Positions 1 through 8,884 of a stretch of DNA of 64,000 nt are shown here, piece after piece. The position numbers and the translations under genes were made by a program. This stretch comes from JAUWOY01 sp034431315 (GTDB lineage Bacteria; Chloroflexota; Anaerolineae; VGOG01). Under the pieces are notes generated by a model. The model was not told where the DNA came from. It worked only from the letters and a program-made list of their open reading frames with translations, and did no database searches. Positions within the stretch are counted from its first letter, which is position 1. The number at the start of each line of letters is the position of its first letter. Where the stretch lies: assembly GCA_034431315.1 (NCBI GenBank), contig DAOUDK010000132.1, positions 7,789 to 71,788 of the forward strand. The letters are read 5' to 3'.

Positions 1-73
1 GGAGGTTGGAGGTTGGACCTTTGAGCTTTGAACTTTGAGCTTGTCTGTGTTCATCTGTGCAAATCTGTGTCCT
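1..73. repeat. short-period simple repeats at a gene junction
   Basis: Two simple repeats lie side by side just past the 3' end of the pfkB-type gene. The first is a 7-bp period (TTGAGCT/TTGAACT variants, about positions 20-42). The second is a 10-bp period built on TCTGTGTTCA-like units (about 43-73). The first resembles the repeat at 11566-11615. No gene is visible here; function unknown. Confidence 0.6.
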
Positions 74-80
74 TGATTCG

Positions 81-1040
81 CTAGAGCAGCACGTCCAGTG
101 CCCCATCGTCGTCGAAGTGCTCGCGAAAGCGGGTGACGAAGTCGGCCAGGGTGTAGCGGTGGCTCTGCGGGCCGATCCGCTCCAGGGCGTAGGTAGCCGC
201 CAGCGCCCCCATCCGCCCCGCCAGGTGCCAGGAGAGGCCCAGGGCCAGCCCCTTGATCAGTCCCGCCCGGAAGGCATCCCCAACCCCAGTAGGGTCGTTG
301 CCTCGCTTGGGGGGCACCGCCGGAATGTTGTAAATCTCCCCTTTCGCCCAGATGCGCGCTCCCTCCGCTCCCAACGTGACGACGCAGGCGCGGGTCGGAG
401 CGGATTGTATCGCTTCGGCGCTCAGGCCGGTTTTCCCCCGCAGCAGTTCGAACTCGTAATCGTTGATCACCAGCAGGCTGCACCCTTCAAGCCCCTTCCG
501 CAGATCCTCGCCAGCCAGGCGGATGATCTGCTGGCTGGGGTCGTACAGATAAGGGATGCCCAGTTCCTGGCACTCGGCAGGGTACTTCACCATCGCCTGG
601 GGATCGTTGGGGGAGATGACAGCCAGGTCAATCTCGCTAGCTTCTAAATCGTGGAAGGAAAGCTCCCGCGCGCGGGCCATCGCACCGGTGTAGAAACTGG
701 CGATCTGGTGGCCGGCCTGGTCGGTGTTGACGAAGAACGAGGCAGTGAACAGGTCAGGTTCGTCGCGGATAAGAGAGGTGTCCACTCCGTGTTGTTCCAG
801 CCACTGGCGGTATTCAACGAAGTCCTGCCCCGCCGTGGCCATGATCCGCGGGCGCTCGCCCAGTAAAGTCAAGCTGTAGGCGATGTTAGCCGCGCAGCCC
901 CCCCGTTGTCGCCGCATCTCGTCCACCAGGAAGCTGAGGGAGATGCGGTCCAGTTGGTCGGGCAGGATGTAATCGGCGAAGCGGCCCGGAAAAGTCATTA
1001 GATAATCGTAGGCGATGGAACCGGTTACGACAATGTTCAT
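81..1040 (-). CDS. PfkB-family carbohydrate/nucleoside kinase
   Basis: This is a sugar or nucleoside kinase of the ribokinase/PfkB fold, about 319 residues, normal for the family, and expected to be cytoplasmic. The C-terminal family signature is visible as GNDPTGVGDAF near residues 247-257, where the Asp of GVGD is the catalytic base. An N-terminal glycine-rich stretch (RGGCAANIA) fits the substrate-binding signature. The ATG at 1040 is preferred over the TTG at 1052 because a GGAG lies five bases upstream. The gene begins 14 bases after the rpoD stop, so the two are probably co-transcribed. The sequence resembles the adenosine-kinase/ribokinase side of the family, but the substrate cannot be named. 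Confidence 0.85.
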   Translation of the reverse strand: MNIVVTGSIAYDYLMTFPGRFADYILPDQLDRISLSFLVDEMRRQRGGCAANIAYSLTLLGERPRIMATAGQDFVEYRQWLEQHGVDTSLIRDEPDLFTASFFVNTDQAGHQIASFYTGAMARARELSFHDLEASEIDLAVISPNDPQAMVKYPAECQELGIPYLYDPSQQIIRLAGEDLRKGLEGCSLLVINDYEFELLRGKTGLSAEAIQSAPTRACVVTLGAEGARIWAKGEIYNIPAVPPKRGNDPTGVGDAFRAGLIKGLALGLSWHLAGRMGALAATYALERIGPQSHRYTLADFVTRFREHFDDDGALDVLL

Positions 1041-1054
1041 GCTGCTCCACAAGG

Positions 1055-2242
1055 CTAACCGAGATAGGTCTTCAGTCGGCGGCTGCGCCGGGGGTGACGC
1101 AGCTTGCGCAAGGCTTCGCCCTCGATTTGGCGGATGCGTTCTCTGGTCAGGCCGAATTTCTGCCCCACTTCCTCCAGGGTATAACTATGCCCGTCCTGGA
1201 GGCCGAAGCGCAGCCGTAGGATCCGCGCCTCCCTGGGGGTGAGGGTGCCCAAAACATCCCCCATTGTCTCTGCCAACAGATGTTGGTAGGCGGCTTCCGA
1301 CGGCGCCAGGATCTTCTGGTCTTCGATGAAGTTCCCCAGTTCGCTGTCTTCCTCCTCGCCCACTGGTCTCTCTAGAGAGATCGGGCGCCGCGAGGCTCTG
1401 AGTATCCACTGCACTTTATTTGGCTCCAGCCCGACTTCTTCAGCTATCTCCTCCGGGCTGGGCTGGCGCCCCAATTCCTGCTCCAATTCTCGCGCTGTCC
1501 GGTATAGTTTTCGGATGCGGTCGCTCATGTGGACTGGGACGCGGATAGTTCGCCCTTGCTCGGCCAGGGCTCGGGTGATAGACTGCCTGATCCACCAGGT
1601 GGCGTAGGTAGACAAGCGATGGCCTCGATGGTAGTCGAACTTCTCCACGGCCTTCATCAAGCCGAGGTTGCCCTCCTGGATGAGGTCCAGGAAGGGCACC
1701 CCATGGCCCAGATATCTCTTGGCTATACTAACCACCAGCCTGGTGTTGGCTTTGATGAGATGCTGGCGGGCCTCTTCACCCCGCTCGATTTCCCGCCCCA
1801 GCCTCTCCCTTTCCTCAGGGTCATGACCGTCTCTAACAAGGCGTCGCCGGGCCATCCGTCCATATTCCACCTGCCGAGCCAGTTCCGTTTCTTGCTCGGG
1901 GGTTAGAAGGGGCACACGGGCCATCTCCTTGAGATATAGAGTGATAGTGTCGTCAGCAGCAATCTCGCTTAGGTCAAGGGCCCTCTCTATATCCTCCACC
2001 AAAGCTGACGGCTCCCCTGCTTCCGCCTTCTTCCTTTCCTCCTCGGCCTCCTCCTCGCTTTCGTAGATCTCAATGCCCTGGTCGTGGAGGTCGGTGAAGA
2101 ACTCTTCCAGTAGGGGAAGGTCCCTCTCTGCCTGGGGAAACGCCTCTAATATCTCACTAGAGGTGATATATCCTCGCTTACTGGCCTTCTCCAGCAGTTT
2201 TTGCGTTGTATTCGATTCTTCTTGACGTTTCGACTGTGCCAT
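1055..2242 (-). CDS. rpoD: primary RNA polymerase sigma factor (sigma-70)
   Basis: This is the housekeeping sigma factor that directs RNA polymerase to -10/-35 promoters. An N-terminal region 1.1-like segment covers about residues 20-60, followed by an acidic Glu/Lys-rich stretch. Region 1.2 starts near residue 97 (DDTITLYLKEMARV). Region 2 includes the -10-melting stretch with TYATWWIRQ (about 165-240). Regions 3 and 4 follow, ending in the -35 helix-turn-helix LTRERIRQIEGEALRKLRH. At 395 residues it is short, like SigA proteins without the large non-conserved insert. Promoters with near-consensus boxes in this window fit such a factor. A promoter for this gene is listed at 2305-2333. Confidence 0.97.
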   Translation of the reverse strand: MAQSKRQEESNTTQKLLEKASKRGYITSSEILEAFPQAERDLPLLEEFFTDLHDQGIEIYESEEEAEEERKKAEAGEPSALVEDIERALDLSEIAADDTITLYLKEMARVPLLTPEQETELARQVEYGRMARRRLVRDGHDPEERERLGREIERGEEARQHLIKANTRLVVSIAKRYLGHGVPFLDLIQEGNLGLMKAVEKFDYHRGHRLSTYATWWIRQSITRALAEQGRTIRVPVHMSDRIRKLYRTARELEQELGRQPSPEEIAEEVGLEPNKVQWILRASRRPISLERPVGEEEDSELGNFIEDQKILAPSEAAYQHLLAETMGDVLGTLTPREARILRLRFGLQDGHSYTLEEVGQKFGLTRERIRQIEGEALRKLRHPRRSRRLKTYLG

Positions 2243-2304
2243 CGGCTGGTTTGTTCTCGCTCTAGCTAGCGCTTCAGTATAATCTCTCTGCTACTACTAT
2301 TACT

Positions 2305-2333
2305 ACTATATCATACATCGAGCATATTATCAA
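2305..2333 (-). promoter_or_regulatory. rpoD promoter, TTGATA-17-TATAGT
   Basis: Read on the minus strand, the -35 box TTGATA (2328-2333) and the -10 box TATAGT (2305-2310) are separated by exactly 17 bases. Transcription would start near 2298, giving a leader of about 55 bases before the rpoD ATG. Confidence 0.7.
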
Positions 2334-2349
2334 ATTCTGTCCCAAGGCA

Positions 2350-3897
2350 TCAGACTTGCCGCCGCGGTCGGTACTGAATCGCCTCGGCCAGATGACTCGT
2401 CTCTATCCGCTCCGAACCCGCCAGATCGGCGATGGTGCGAGCCAGCTTCAGAACACGGTGAAAGGCCCTGGCGCTCATCGCCAGTTGTTGCATGGCCGCC
2501 TTGAGCAGACTGCGCCCCGCCCCGTCAACCTTACAGTACTCCCTGACCTCAGCCGGCCCCATGTCGGCGTTGCAGCGTATGGCCTGGACGCTGCTGTGCC
2601 CCGCGATGCCAGCAAAGCGCCCCCGTTGCATTTCCCGCGCCTTCTCTACCCTGGCTCTGATGTCCTCAGACTTCTCCCCCAGCCGATCGTCGGTCAGCTT
2701 GTCGTACTCCACCCTGGGCACCTCGACGTGGATGTCAATGCGATCCAAGAGAGGTCCGGAGATGCGCTTCTGATAGCGGCTGACCATCGAGAGGGAGCAG
2801 GTGCACTCCTTGACGGGATCATTGAAGTAGCCGCAAGGGCAGGGGTTCATGGCAGCGATCAGCATGAAGTTGGCGGGGAAGGTCAGGGTGCCCGCGGCCC
2901 GGCTGATGGTCACGATGTGATCCTCTAGGGGTTGACGCAAAACCTCAAGGGTCCGCATACCGAACTCTGGCAGTTCATCCAGGAAAAGGACGCCGCGATG
3001 GGCCAGGCTGATCTCCCCAGGGCGGGGCCAACGCCCACCACCCACCAGGCCGGCGTGGCTGATGGTATGATGGGGAGCACGGAAGGGCCGATGGCGAATC
3101 AGCGGGGTCTCCGGCGGCAGCGATCCGGCCACGGAGTAGATCTTAGTTACCTCAATGCACTCATCCGCCGTCATCCGGGGCAGGATGGATGGCATGGAAC
3201 GCGCCAGCAGGGTCTTGCCAGCGCCCGGCGGGCCGGTCATGATCACGTTGTGGCCGCCGGCCGCTGACACCTCCAAGGCCCGCTTTACGTGCTCCTGGCC
3301 CTTGACGTGGGAGAAGTCCACAGCGTAGGGCGGGAGCTCGTCGGCGCTGAGGTCCAAGTCATAGTAGCGATACGGTTCAATGGAACGAAGCCCCTGGAGG
3401 TGGGCGACTAGGGACGAGAGGTCAGTCACGGGTATGACCTCTAGCTCTTGGATGAGGGCCGCTTCCGGCGCGTCTACTGCTGGCACGAAAGCAGTGTGAA
3501 GGCCGCGCTCTTTGGCCAAGGCCGCCATGGGGAGGATGCCGGTGGTGTGGCGAACCCCGCCGTCGAGGGAGAGTTCACCGACGAAGAGGGCGTTCTCGAC
3601 CCGATCGGGCCAGGCCTGCTCAGAAGCCAGGAGGATGCCCACGGCGATGGGCAGGTCGTAGGCCGGGCCCTCTTTGCGCAGGTCGGCCGGAGCCAGGTTG
3701 ACTGTGAGGCGTTTGTTGGGGTAGATCAAACCCGAGTTCTTTATGGCCGATCTCACCCGCTCCCGCGATTCCTGGACAGCCGCGTCGGGCAGGCCGACGA
3801 TAGTTAAGCTAGGCAGCCCGCGCGAGGTGTCTACTTCTACTTCGACGATGGCTCCGTCCAGGCCGATTACGGCGCAACTGGTAACCTTGGCTAGCAT
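2350..3897 (-). CDS. YifB/ComM-family magnesium-chelatase-like AAA+ ATPase
   Basis: This 515-residue protein has the family layout: an N-terminal ChlI/Lon-protease-like fold domain (about 1-170), an AAA+ module with Walker A GPPGAGKT (222-229), and a C-terminal helical domain. A Cys-rich insert typical of the family is visible (CPCGYFNDPVKECTC). In Haemophilus and Vibrio, ComM is a hexameric helicase that promotes branch migration during natural transformation. The role in organisms without known competence is unclear. An SD (GGGGAG) precedes the ATG at 3897. Confidence 0.93.
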   Translation of the reverse strand: MLAKVTSCAVIGLDGAIVEVEVDTSRGLPSLTIVGLPDAAVQESRERVRSAIKNSGLIYPNKRLTVNLAPADLRKEGPAYDLPIAVGILLASEQAWPDRVENALFVGELSLDGGVRHTTGILPMAALAKERGLHTAFVPAVDAPEAALIQELEVIPVTDLSSLVAHLQGLRSIEPYRYYDLDLSADELPPYAVDFSHVKGQEHVKRALEVSAAGGHNVIMTGPPGAGKTLLARSMPSILPRMTADECIEVTKIYSVAGSLPPETPLIRHRPFRAPHHTISHAGLVGGGRWPRPGEISLAHRGVLFLDELPEFGMRTLEVLRQPLEDHIVTISRAAGTLTFPANFMLIAAMNPCPCGYFNDPVKECTCSLSMVSRYQKRISGPLLDRIDIHVEVPRVEYDKLTDDRLGEKSEDIRARVEKAREMQRGRFAGIAGHSSVQAIRCNADMGPAEVREYCKVDGAGRSLLKAAMQQLAMSARAFHRVLKLARTIADLAGSERIETSHLAEAIQYRPRRQV

Positions 3898-3936
3898 TTA
3901 TTATCTCCCCCCGATGTTCACCCACCCCTGCGGCTG

Positions 3937-6171
3937 TTATCTTTTGGCGATGACTGGCAGGTATATCCGTTTCAATGTCGGCGTGTACTCTGGCGTGGTT
4001 GTCGCTGTGCCAGTTGGAGTCGGCGTGGCCGTTGGCGTGGGCGTCGGGGTGTTGGTAGCTGTCGGCGTGGCCGTCGACGTGGCCGTTGGTGTGGCCGTCG
4101 GCTGATCGCCATCACTACGGGGATAGCCATCAGTCAGTGGGATGCCCTCGTAGCCTTCGGTCAAGTCGCCGCTGCCGCTGGCCTTCTCCACCACTACCAC
4201 GGCGGGCAAAAGCGGCCCGTCCCCCTCCACATCCGTGACCCACATCACCCCCGAGCCAGTGAAGGCATCGGGCACACTGCCCAGGTCGTCCAGCCTGACG
4301 TAGCTCACGTGGTTGGGTTCGATTGTCAGGGGCACGGTGGTTAACGGGCCATCCCCACCGTAGATGTCCAGCGCGACGTGCAGCCTGTTCTGGACTGAGT
4401 TATTACGAAAGGCTATCTCTGAGCTCCAGCCCTGATCGTTCTTCACCAGGCGAGGCAGGGCAATGGCCTCTACTCCTTCCACCCGATCCTGCGGTATGGC
4501 ATTGTAGCTCATTCCCTGTCCTGTGCTAGAGTTGAGTAGCTTTACCATGGCATAGACCGGCGAGCCGGGGATCTCATCTTCTGTTGGGGGCAGGATACGG
4601 CTTTGCGATTCGATCACTGCTGCGCCTATAAACTGACCAGGCAGTGCGTCGAAGGCCGGGACGTAGAAGCTCTGGGAGCCGTTGGCGCATATCCAATCGC
4701 TTAGGGAGTGGACAAGCTCACCGTTTTCGCCCAAGAAGCTCACCGTGACGAAGGTGGGCTGCGCCGTCTGAGTCAGGTTCTGTACCTGGACAACGGTGCT
4801 CCATTCCTGGCCCAGGTAGATCAAGGGGCCATAGCTGACCAAAGAGCCGCTGACCTCTTCCAGCAACGGCACCTGATGAGTGAATAGCATATCATGGCCC
4901 CATTCGTCCACGACGATGCCCAGGGGCACGATAGCGCTGATCGAGGCTGATCCCCGCCAGCCATCGCCCAGAGCGCCGGGCACGTCCGTGCGATAGGTCT
5001 CGCCTGGAGCCACTTGCTCGATGTGTTGAGCATACTGAATCTGACAGCTATCCTGCTCCTGGTAGTAGATCCACACTGATGCACAGATCTGGCCAGAGTT
5101 CTGGATATAGAGCTCCGTGTCAGAACCATCATAAGCCCTTTTGTTCAGAGGGGCGAAGTAAGCGAACGTAGGGCTTGGCTCATCTAGTTCTTCTGAGATG
5201 CCGGTGTAGGCGCTGGAGACGGTTGTGCCACCATCGTCCGGTCCCACCCGATGGACTGTCACTGCCAAGACTCCACCTCGAGCTTCAGCTTCCCACTGTC
5301 TTATCCAAGTAAGCCAGGCCGAGGAATCGTCTACAGCGTTTTGGGCCTCCTCGCATTTCGTATTCAATTGGTCTAGCGAGACCGGATAGACTATGGCCGC
5401 CCTCGCTCCGGCCGGGACATCCCCCTTCACTGTCCAGGCGCTGCCAGGAGGGATGAGGGCGGAACAGAGGCTGGCTATGGGGCCGGGGTCGTTATCGGGG
5501 CACGCACCGGAGTAATCCCCCCACAGGAACATGATGGCACTGGTCGGTAGAAAGCCCACGTTCTGCACCTGGATCAGTGTCTCCCAGCCCTCTCCAACCT
5601 GGATAATGGGCAACTGGATGGGCACGCCCAGTTCAGGGATCGGCGTAGGTGTAGGTGTGGGCGTCGAGGTTGGCGTATCTGTAGGCGTGGGCGTGGGTGT
5701 GGGAGTATTGGTCGGCGTTGAGGTGGAAGTGGGCGTATTCGTTGGTGTGGGAGTACTGGTGGGTGTACTTGTTGGCGTGCTCGTCGGGGTTGCACCTACG
5801 AGCTGGATGGTCCAGCTCCCGACTGGACACCTCGGGTCGTCGGCGTGCATGGTTGCAACCCCAGGGACTCCTTCGAGATAGACGGTGATCGGAACCATAT
5901 CGCCATCGTACAAGGGGCCCGCTATAAAGTCCGGCTCGATTCGCCCTTCATGTCCAGCTACCCACAGGCGAATATTAGTTGACTGAGTGTGTTCTTTCTC
6001 ATTGAATTTCAACCATCCTTCGAGCTGAACTTCCTTGCCTGTGACGGTGATTTCGCTGGGAAAGCCCACAAACTCTAACTCCCCAAGCGAAGCCGTCACC
6101 ATTGCCGTCCAGGCCCAGAGAAGGCCCAGGGCAACCACTATCGTTACCACTAGAACTTTGTTCCTCGTCAT
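3937..6171 (-). CDS. secreted protein with Thr-Pro linkers and a C-terminal YLPVIAKR tail
   Basis: The ATG at 6171 is chosen because GGGAGG sits just upstream; it gives about 744 residues. Residues 4-24 form a hydrophobic signal peptide or anchor. A short beta-rich domain is followed by a first Thr-Pro-Thr linker, encoded by a GC-rich minisatellite at about 5636-5795. Several Ig-like or all-beta modules follow, including repeated segments around 'GxEWSTVVQVQNL' and 'GWETLIQVQNV'. A second Thr-Pro linker (about 3965-4105) leads into a basic, hydrophobic tail (KRIYLPVIAKR). Similar linkers and tails recur in exported Chloroflexota proteins, so the tail may be a sorting or anchoring signal (inference). 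No enzymatic motif was recognised. Confidence 0.75.
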   Translation of the reverse strand: MTRNKVLVVTIVVALGLLWAWTAMVTASLGELEFVGFPSEITVTGKEVQLEGWLKFNEKEHTQSTNIRLWVAGHEGRIEPDFIAGPLYDGDMVPITVYLEGVPGVATMHADDPRCPVGSWTIQLVGATPTSTPTSTPTSTPTPTNTPTSTSTPTNTPTPTPTPTDTPTSTPTPTPTPIPELGVPIQLPIIQVGEGWETLIQVQNVGFLPTSAIMFLWGDYSGACPDNDPGPIASLCSALIPPGSAWTVKGDVPAGARAAIVYPVSLDQLNTKCEEAQNAVDDSSAWLTWIRQWEAEARGGVLAVTVHRVGPDDGGTTVSSAYTGISEELDEPSPTFAYFAPLNKRAYDGSDTELYIQNSGQICASVWIYYQEQDSCQIQYAQHIEQVAPGETYRTDVPGALGDGWRGSASISAIVPLGIVVDEWGHDMLFTHQVPLLEEVSGSLVSYGPLIYLGQEWSTVVQVQNLTQTAQPTFVTVSFLGENGELVHSLSDWICANGSQSFYVPAFDALPGQFIGAAVIESQSRILPPTEDEIPGSPVYAMVKLLNSSTGQGMSYNAIPQDRVEGVEAIALPRLVKNDQGWSSEIAFRNNSVQNRLHVALDIYGGDGPLTTVPLTIEPNHVSYVRLDDLGSVPDAFTGSGVMWVTDVEGDGPLLPAVVVVEKASGSGDLTEGYEGIPLTDGYPRSDGDQPTATPTATSTATPTATNTPTPTPTATPTPTGTATTTPEYTPTLKRIYLPVIAKR

Positions 6172-6265
6172 TTTCAAACCTCCCTTATCGTTCTTCCCCA
6201 AGTTTATCACAAAGTGAATTTAAAAGCAAAAACCTTCTCTTCTGAGCTTCCCTTCCGAGTAAAAC

Positions 6266-6294
6266 TTGACAAGCTTCCCGATGTGGGGTAATAT
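6266..6294 (+). promoter_or_regulatory. promoter of the acyl-CoA mutase cluster, TTGACA-17-TAATAT
   Basis: A consensus -35 box TTGACA (6266-6271) and a -10 box TAATAT (6289-6294) are 17 bases apart. Transcription would start near 6301 and leave a leader of about 68 bases before the mutase ATG at 6369. Confidence 0.75.
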
Positions 6295-6319
6295 TGCTAT
6301 GCCCTGCCCAGGCAAAGGG

Positions 6320-6335
6320 TTTGATCATCATCAAA
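6320..6335. promoter_or_regulatory. inverted repeat in the mutase leader (possible operator)
   Basis: TTTGAT-CATC-ATCAAA is a perfect 6-bp inverted repeat about 20 bases downstream of the predicted start site. It could be an operator for a dimeric repressor. The binding factor is unknown; the small regulator at 8221 is one candidate. Confidence 0.35.
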
Positions 6336-6368
6336 GTAGAATTTTGGACCAAGTGATAGGGGAGGCAA

Positions 6369-8027
6369 ATGAGCGAAGACTTCTTTGATAGAGAGCACTG
6401 GGAGCGCGAGATACTCGAACCTGCTCTTCGACGCCATCCTGAGCGTCGGGAGCGCTTTGAAACGTCCTCAGGCATCGAAGTGGAGCGGGTCTATACGCCG
6501 CAGGAAGCCGAAATAGACTACGTCGAGGATTTGGGTTTCCCAGGCCAATATCCCTTCACCCGCGGCGTGTACCCCACCGTGTACCGCGGCCGCCTGTGGA
6601 CTATGCGCCAATACGCAGGCTATGCCACCGCTGAGGAGTCTAACCGCCGCTACAAGTATCTACTATCCCAGGGCCAGACGGGCCTGTCAGTGGCCTTTGA
6701 CCTGCCCACCCAGATCGGCTACGACTCAGACCATCCCCTGGCCGAGGGAGAGGTTGGGAAAGTCGGGGTGGCCATTGATTCCCTGGAGGACATGGAAACC
6801 CTCTTCGGAGGCATCCCCCTCGACAAAGTCAGCACCTCCATGACCATCAACGCACCCGCAGCCATCCTCCTCGCCATGTACATCGCGGTGGCCAGGAAGC
6901 AGGGGATAGATCCCCAGGTATTGCGGGGCACCATCCAAAACGATATCCTGAAAGAGTACGTAGCCCGAGGGACCTACATCTTCCCACCCCAACCCTCCAT
7001 GCGCATCATTACCGATATATTCTCTTACTGCAAAGAAAACCTCCCCCGCTGGAACACCATTTCCGTCTCAGGTTATCACATCCGTGAGGCTGGAGCGACG
7101 GCGGTGCAAGAGGTGGCCTTTACCCTGGCCAACGCCATCGCCTACGTGGAGGCAGCCATCAAAGCTGGCCTGAGCGTGGACGAGTTTGCCGGCCGGATTT
7201 CCTTCTTCTTCAACGCTCATAACAACTTTTTGGAGGAAGTGGCCAAGTTCAGAGCGGCTCGCCGGCTGTGGGCCAGGATAATGAAGGAGCGATTCGGAGC
7301 GCGCCAGCCCCGCTCCTGGATGTTACGCTTTCACACCCAGACGGCTGGCTGCACCCTGACCGCCCAGCAGCCCGATAACAACGTGGTGCGAGTGACTCTT
7401 CAAGCTCTGGCCGCTGTGCTGGGGGGCACGCAATCGCTGCACACCAACTCCCGCGACGAGGCATTATCGCTGCCCACCGAGAAATCGGTTCAAATCGCCC
7501 TCAGAACCCAGCAGATCATCGCCCACGAGAGCGGGGTGGCCAATACCATAGATCCCCTGGCCGGCAGCTACTACGTCGAGTCGCTGACCAACGAAATCGA
7601 GAGCAGGGCTAAAGAATACATCGAGAAGATTGACGCGCTGGGCGGGGCGTTGGCAGCCATTGAGCGAGGCTTCATCCAGCGGGAGATCCAGGAGAGCGCC
7701 TATCGCTATCAGCGAGCCGTGGAGCAGGGGGAGCAGATCATGGTGGGCGTCAACGAATTTGTGATTCAAGAGGAAACGACTTTGCGACGGCTGAAGGTTG
7801 ATCCTGCAGTACAGGAGCAGCAGATCGAGCGGCTGCAGGCTATCAGGGAGCGGCGCGATAGTGAGAAGGTGCAGAGCCTGCTGACTCGATTGAGGGGAGC
7901 AGCACAGGACACAGAGAATCTGTTGCCCATCATCCTGGAGTGCGTGGAGGCTTACACCACCTTGGGTGAAATCTGCGGAGTGCTGCGGGAGGTATTCGGC
8001 GAGTACAAACCCACGCTGGCGCTGTAG
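6369..8027 (+). CDS. methylmalonyl-CoA mutase large (catalytic) subunit
   Basis: This is the TIM-barrel subunit of a B12-dependent acyl-CoA mutase, interconverting (R)-methylmalonyl-CoA and succinyl-CoA in propionate and branched-chain catabolism. It is 552 residues long and has no B12 domain, so it must pair with a separate subunit, presumably that at 11621. Substrate-pocket residues support methylmalonyl-CoA. Tyr82 (RQYAG) and Arg200 (VARGTYIFPP) are 118 residues apart, matching Tyr89 and Arg207 of the Propionibacterium enzyme. The SD GGGGAGG precedes the ATG. It heads a cluster with regulator, epimerase, adenosyltransferase, a second mutase subunit and MeaB. Confidence 0.95.
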   Translation: MSEDFFDREHWEREILEPALRRHPERRERFETSSGIEVERVYTPQEAEIDYVEDLGFPGQYPFTRGVYPTVYRGRLWTMRQYAGYATAEESNRRYKYLLSQGQTGLSVAFDLPTQIGYDSDHPLAEGEVGKVGVAIDSLEDMETLFGGIPLDKVSTSMTINAPAAILLAMYIAVARKQGIDPQVLRGTIQNDILKEYVARGTYIFPPQPSMRIITDIFSYCKENLPRWNTISVSGYHIREAGATAVQEVAFTLANAIAYVEAAIKAGLSVDEFAGRISFFFNAHNNFLEEVAKFRAARRLWARIMKERFGARQPRSWMLRFHTQTAGCTLTAQQPDNNVVRVTLQALAAVLGGTQSLHTNSRDEALSLPTEKSVQIALRTQQIIAHESGVANTIDPLAGSYYVESLTNEIESRAKEYIEKIDALGGALAAIERGFIQREIQESAYRYQRAVEQGEQIMVGVNEFVIQEETTLRRLKVDPAVQEQQIERLQAIRERRDSEKVQSLLTRLRGAAQDTENLLPIILECVEAYTTLGEICGVLREVFGEYKPTLAL

Positions 8028-8220
8028 GCCAGCTTCATAGATGCGGCGTGACTGCAATATGCATACATGGTGACAACCTATGACCGAGGCACATTCGAGC
8101 GCATGGCAGGGCAAGCGGCGTGGTTTGCCCCAATGGACGACAAGGTCAGGCGTTAGTGCAGCAAGAAGGCGTTTTAGGGTTAACATTGACTACAATCTGT
8201 ATATATGACGGAGGAGTTCC

Positions 8221-8874
8221 ATGTTAAAAGACCTCTTTTCTTCATCGGCACGGGTTCAAATCCTGAGCCTCTTGTTGTTGAACCCCGACACCAAGTTCTA
8301 CCAGAGGGAGATCGAGACCATAACGGGCCTGGCCATACGCTCCATCCAGCGGGAAACCGAAAAACTGGAAGCCTTGGGAGTGCTTCACAAGTTCGCTGAG
8401 GCCAACAAAGTATACTTTCAGGGCAACCGTGACTACAACTTGTTCCCAGAGCTGAGAAGGATGCTCCTCAAGACGGTCGGCTTGAAGGTTGTCCTGGCGG
8501 ATGAACAGGCCGACGAGCGGATTAAGGCCGCCCTTATCCACGGCCCCTTCGCTGCGGGGCGGGAAAAACCAACCGATCCCATAGCGATTTTTGTGGTGGG
8601 AGACGTCTCCAAGCAAGAGCTTCAAGCCAGGGCCGAGGAGGTTCAAAGCTCCATCGGCAGGGAGATCACTTGCTACGTCCGCACCCCCCAGAGCTTTCGC
8701 AGCAGGGTTCAATTGGGTTACGGCTTCGTGGCCAACGTGCTGGCCGGCCCGAAGCTGTTTCTGATCGGCGATAAGAGGACGTTGCGCTCGCTGGCTACCG
8801 GGGCATGGGGGCAAGGGGTGCCCCCCAAGCGCGAGAGCGCTGCGGAGGTATTCCAATGGTGGAACGTTCCTTGA
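8221..8874 (+). CDS. winged-helix regulator with a degenerate nucleotidyltransferase-like domain
   Basis: The 217-residue protein has an N-terminal winged helix (about 1-75) of the ArsR/MarR-like type. Its recognition helix lies in the TGLAIRSIQRETEKLEALGVL region. The second half resembles a MNT-type nucleotidyltransferase fold. The usual GSxARGE and DxD motifs are replaced by HGPFAAGRE and DPIAIF, so catalysis is unlikely. A good SD (GGAGGAG) precedes the ATG. It sits between the mutase subunit and the epimerase, so it may control the cluster by sensing a ligand through the dead domain (inference). Confidence 0.75.
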   Translation: MLKDLFSSSARVQILSLLLLNPDTKFYQREIETITGLAIRSIQRETEKLEALGVLHKFAEANKVYFQGNRDYNLFPELRRMLLKTVGLKVVLADEQADERIKAALIHGPFAAGREKPTDPIAIFVVGDVSKQELQARAEEVQSSIGREITCYVRTPQSFRSRVQLGYGFVANVLAGPKLFLIGDKRTLRSLATGAWGQGVPPKRESAAEVFQWWNVP

Positions 8875-8884
8875 GGGGGGAGCC

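Noticed and set aside
5531..5881. Plus-strand frames rich in Val-Gly across the Thr-Pro linker DNA
   Set aside because: They are antisense shadows of the minisatellite coding the Thr-Pro linker on the minus strand.
8250..8275. tRNA T-arm-like word GGTTCAAATCC
   Set aside because: It lies inside the winged-helix regulator gene, with no acceptor or anticodon arm at the right distance.
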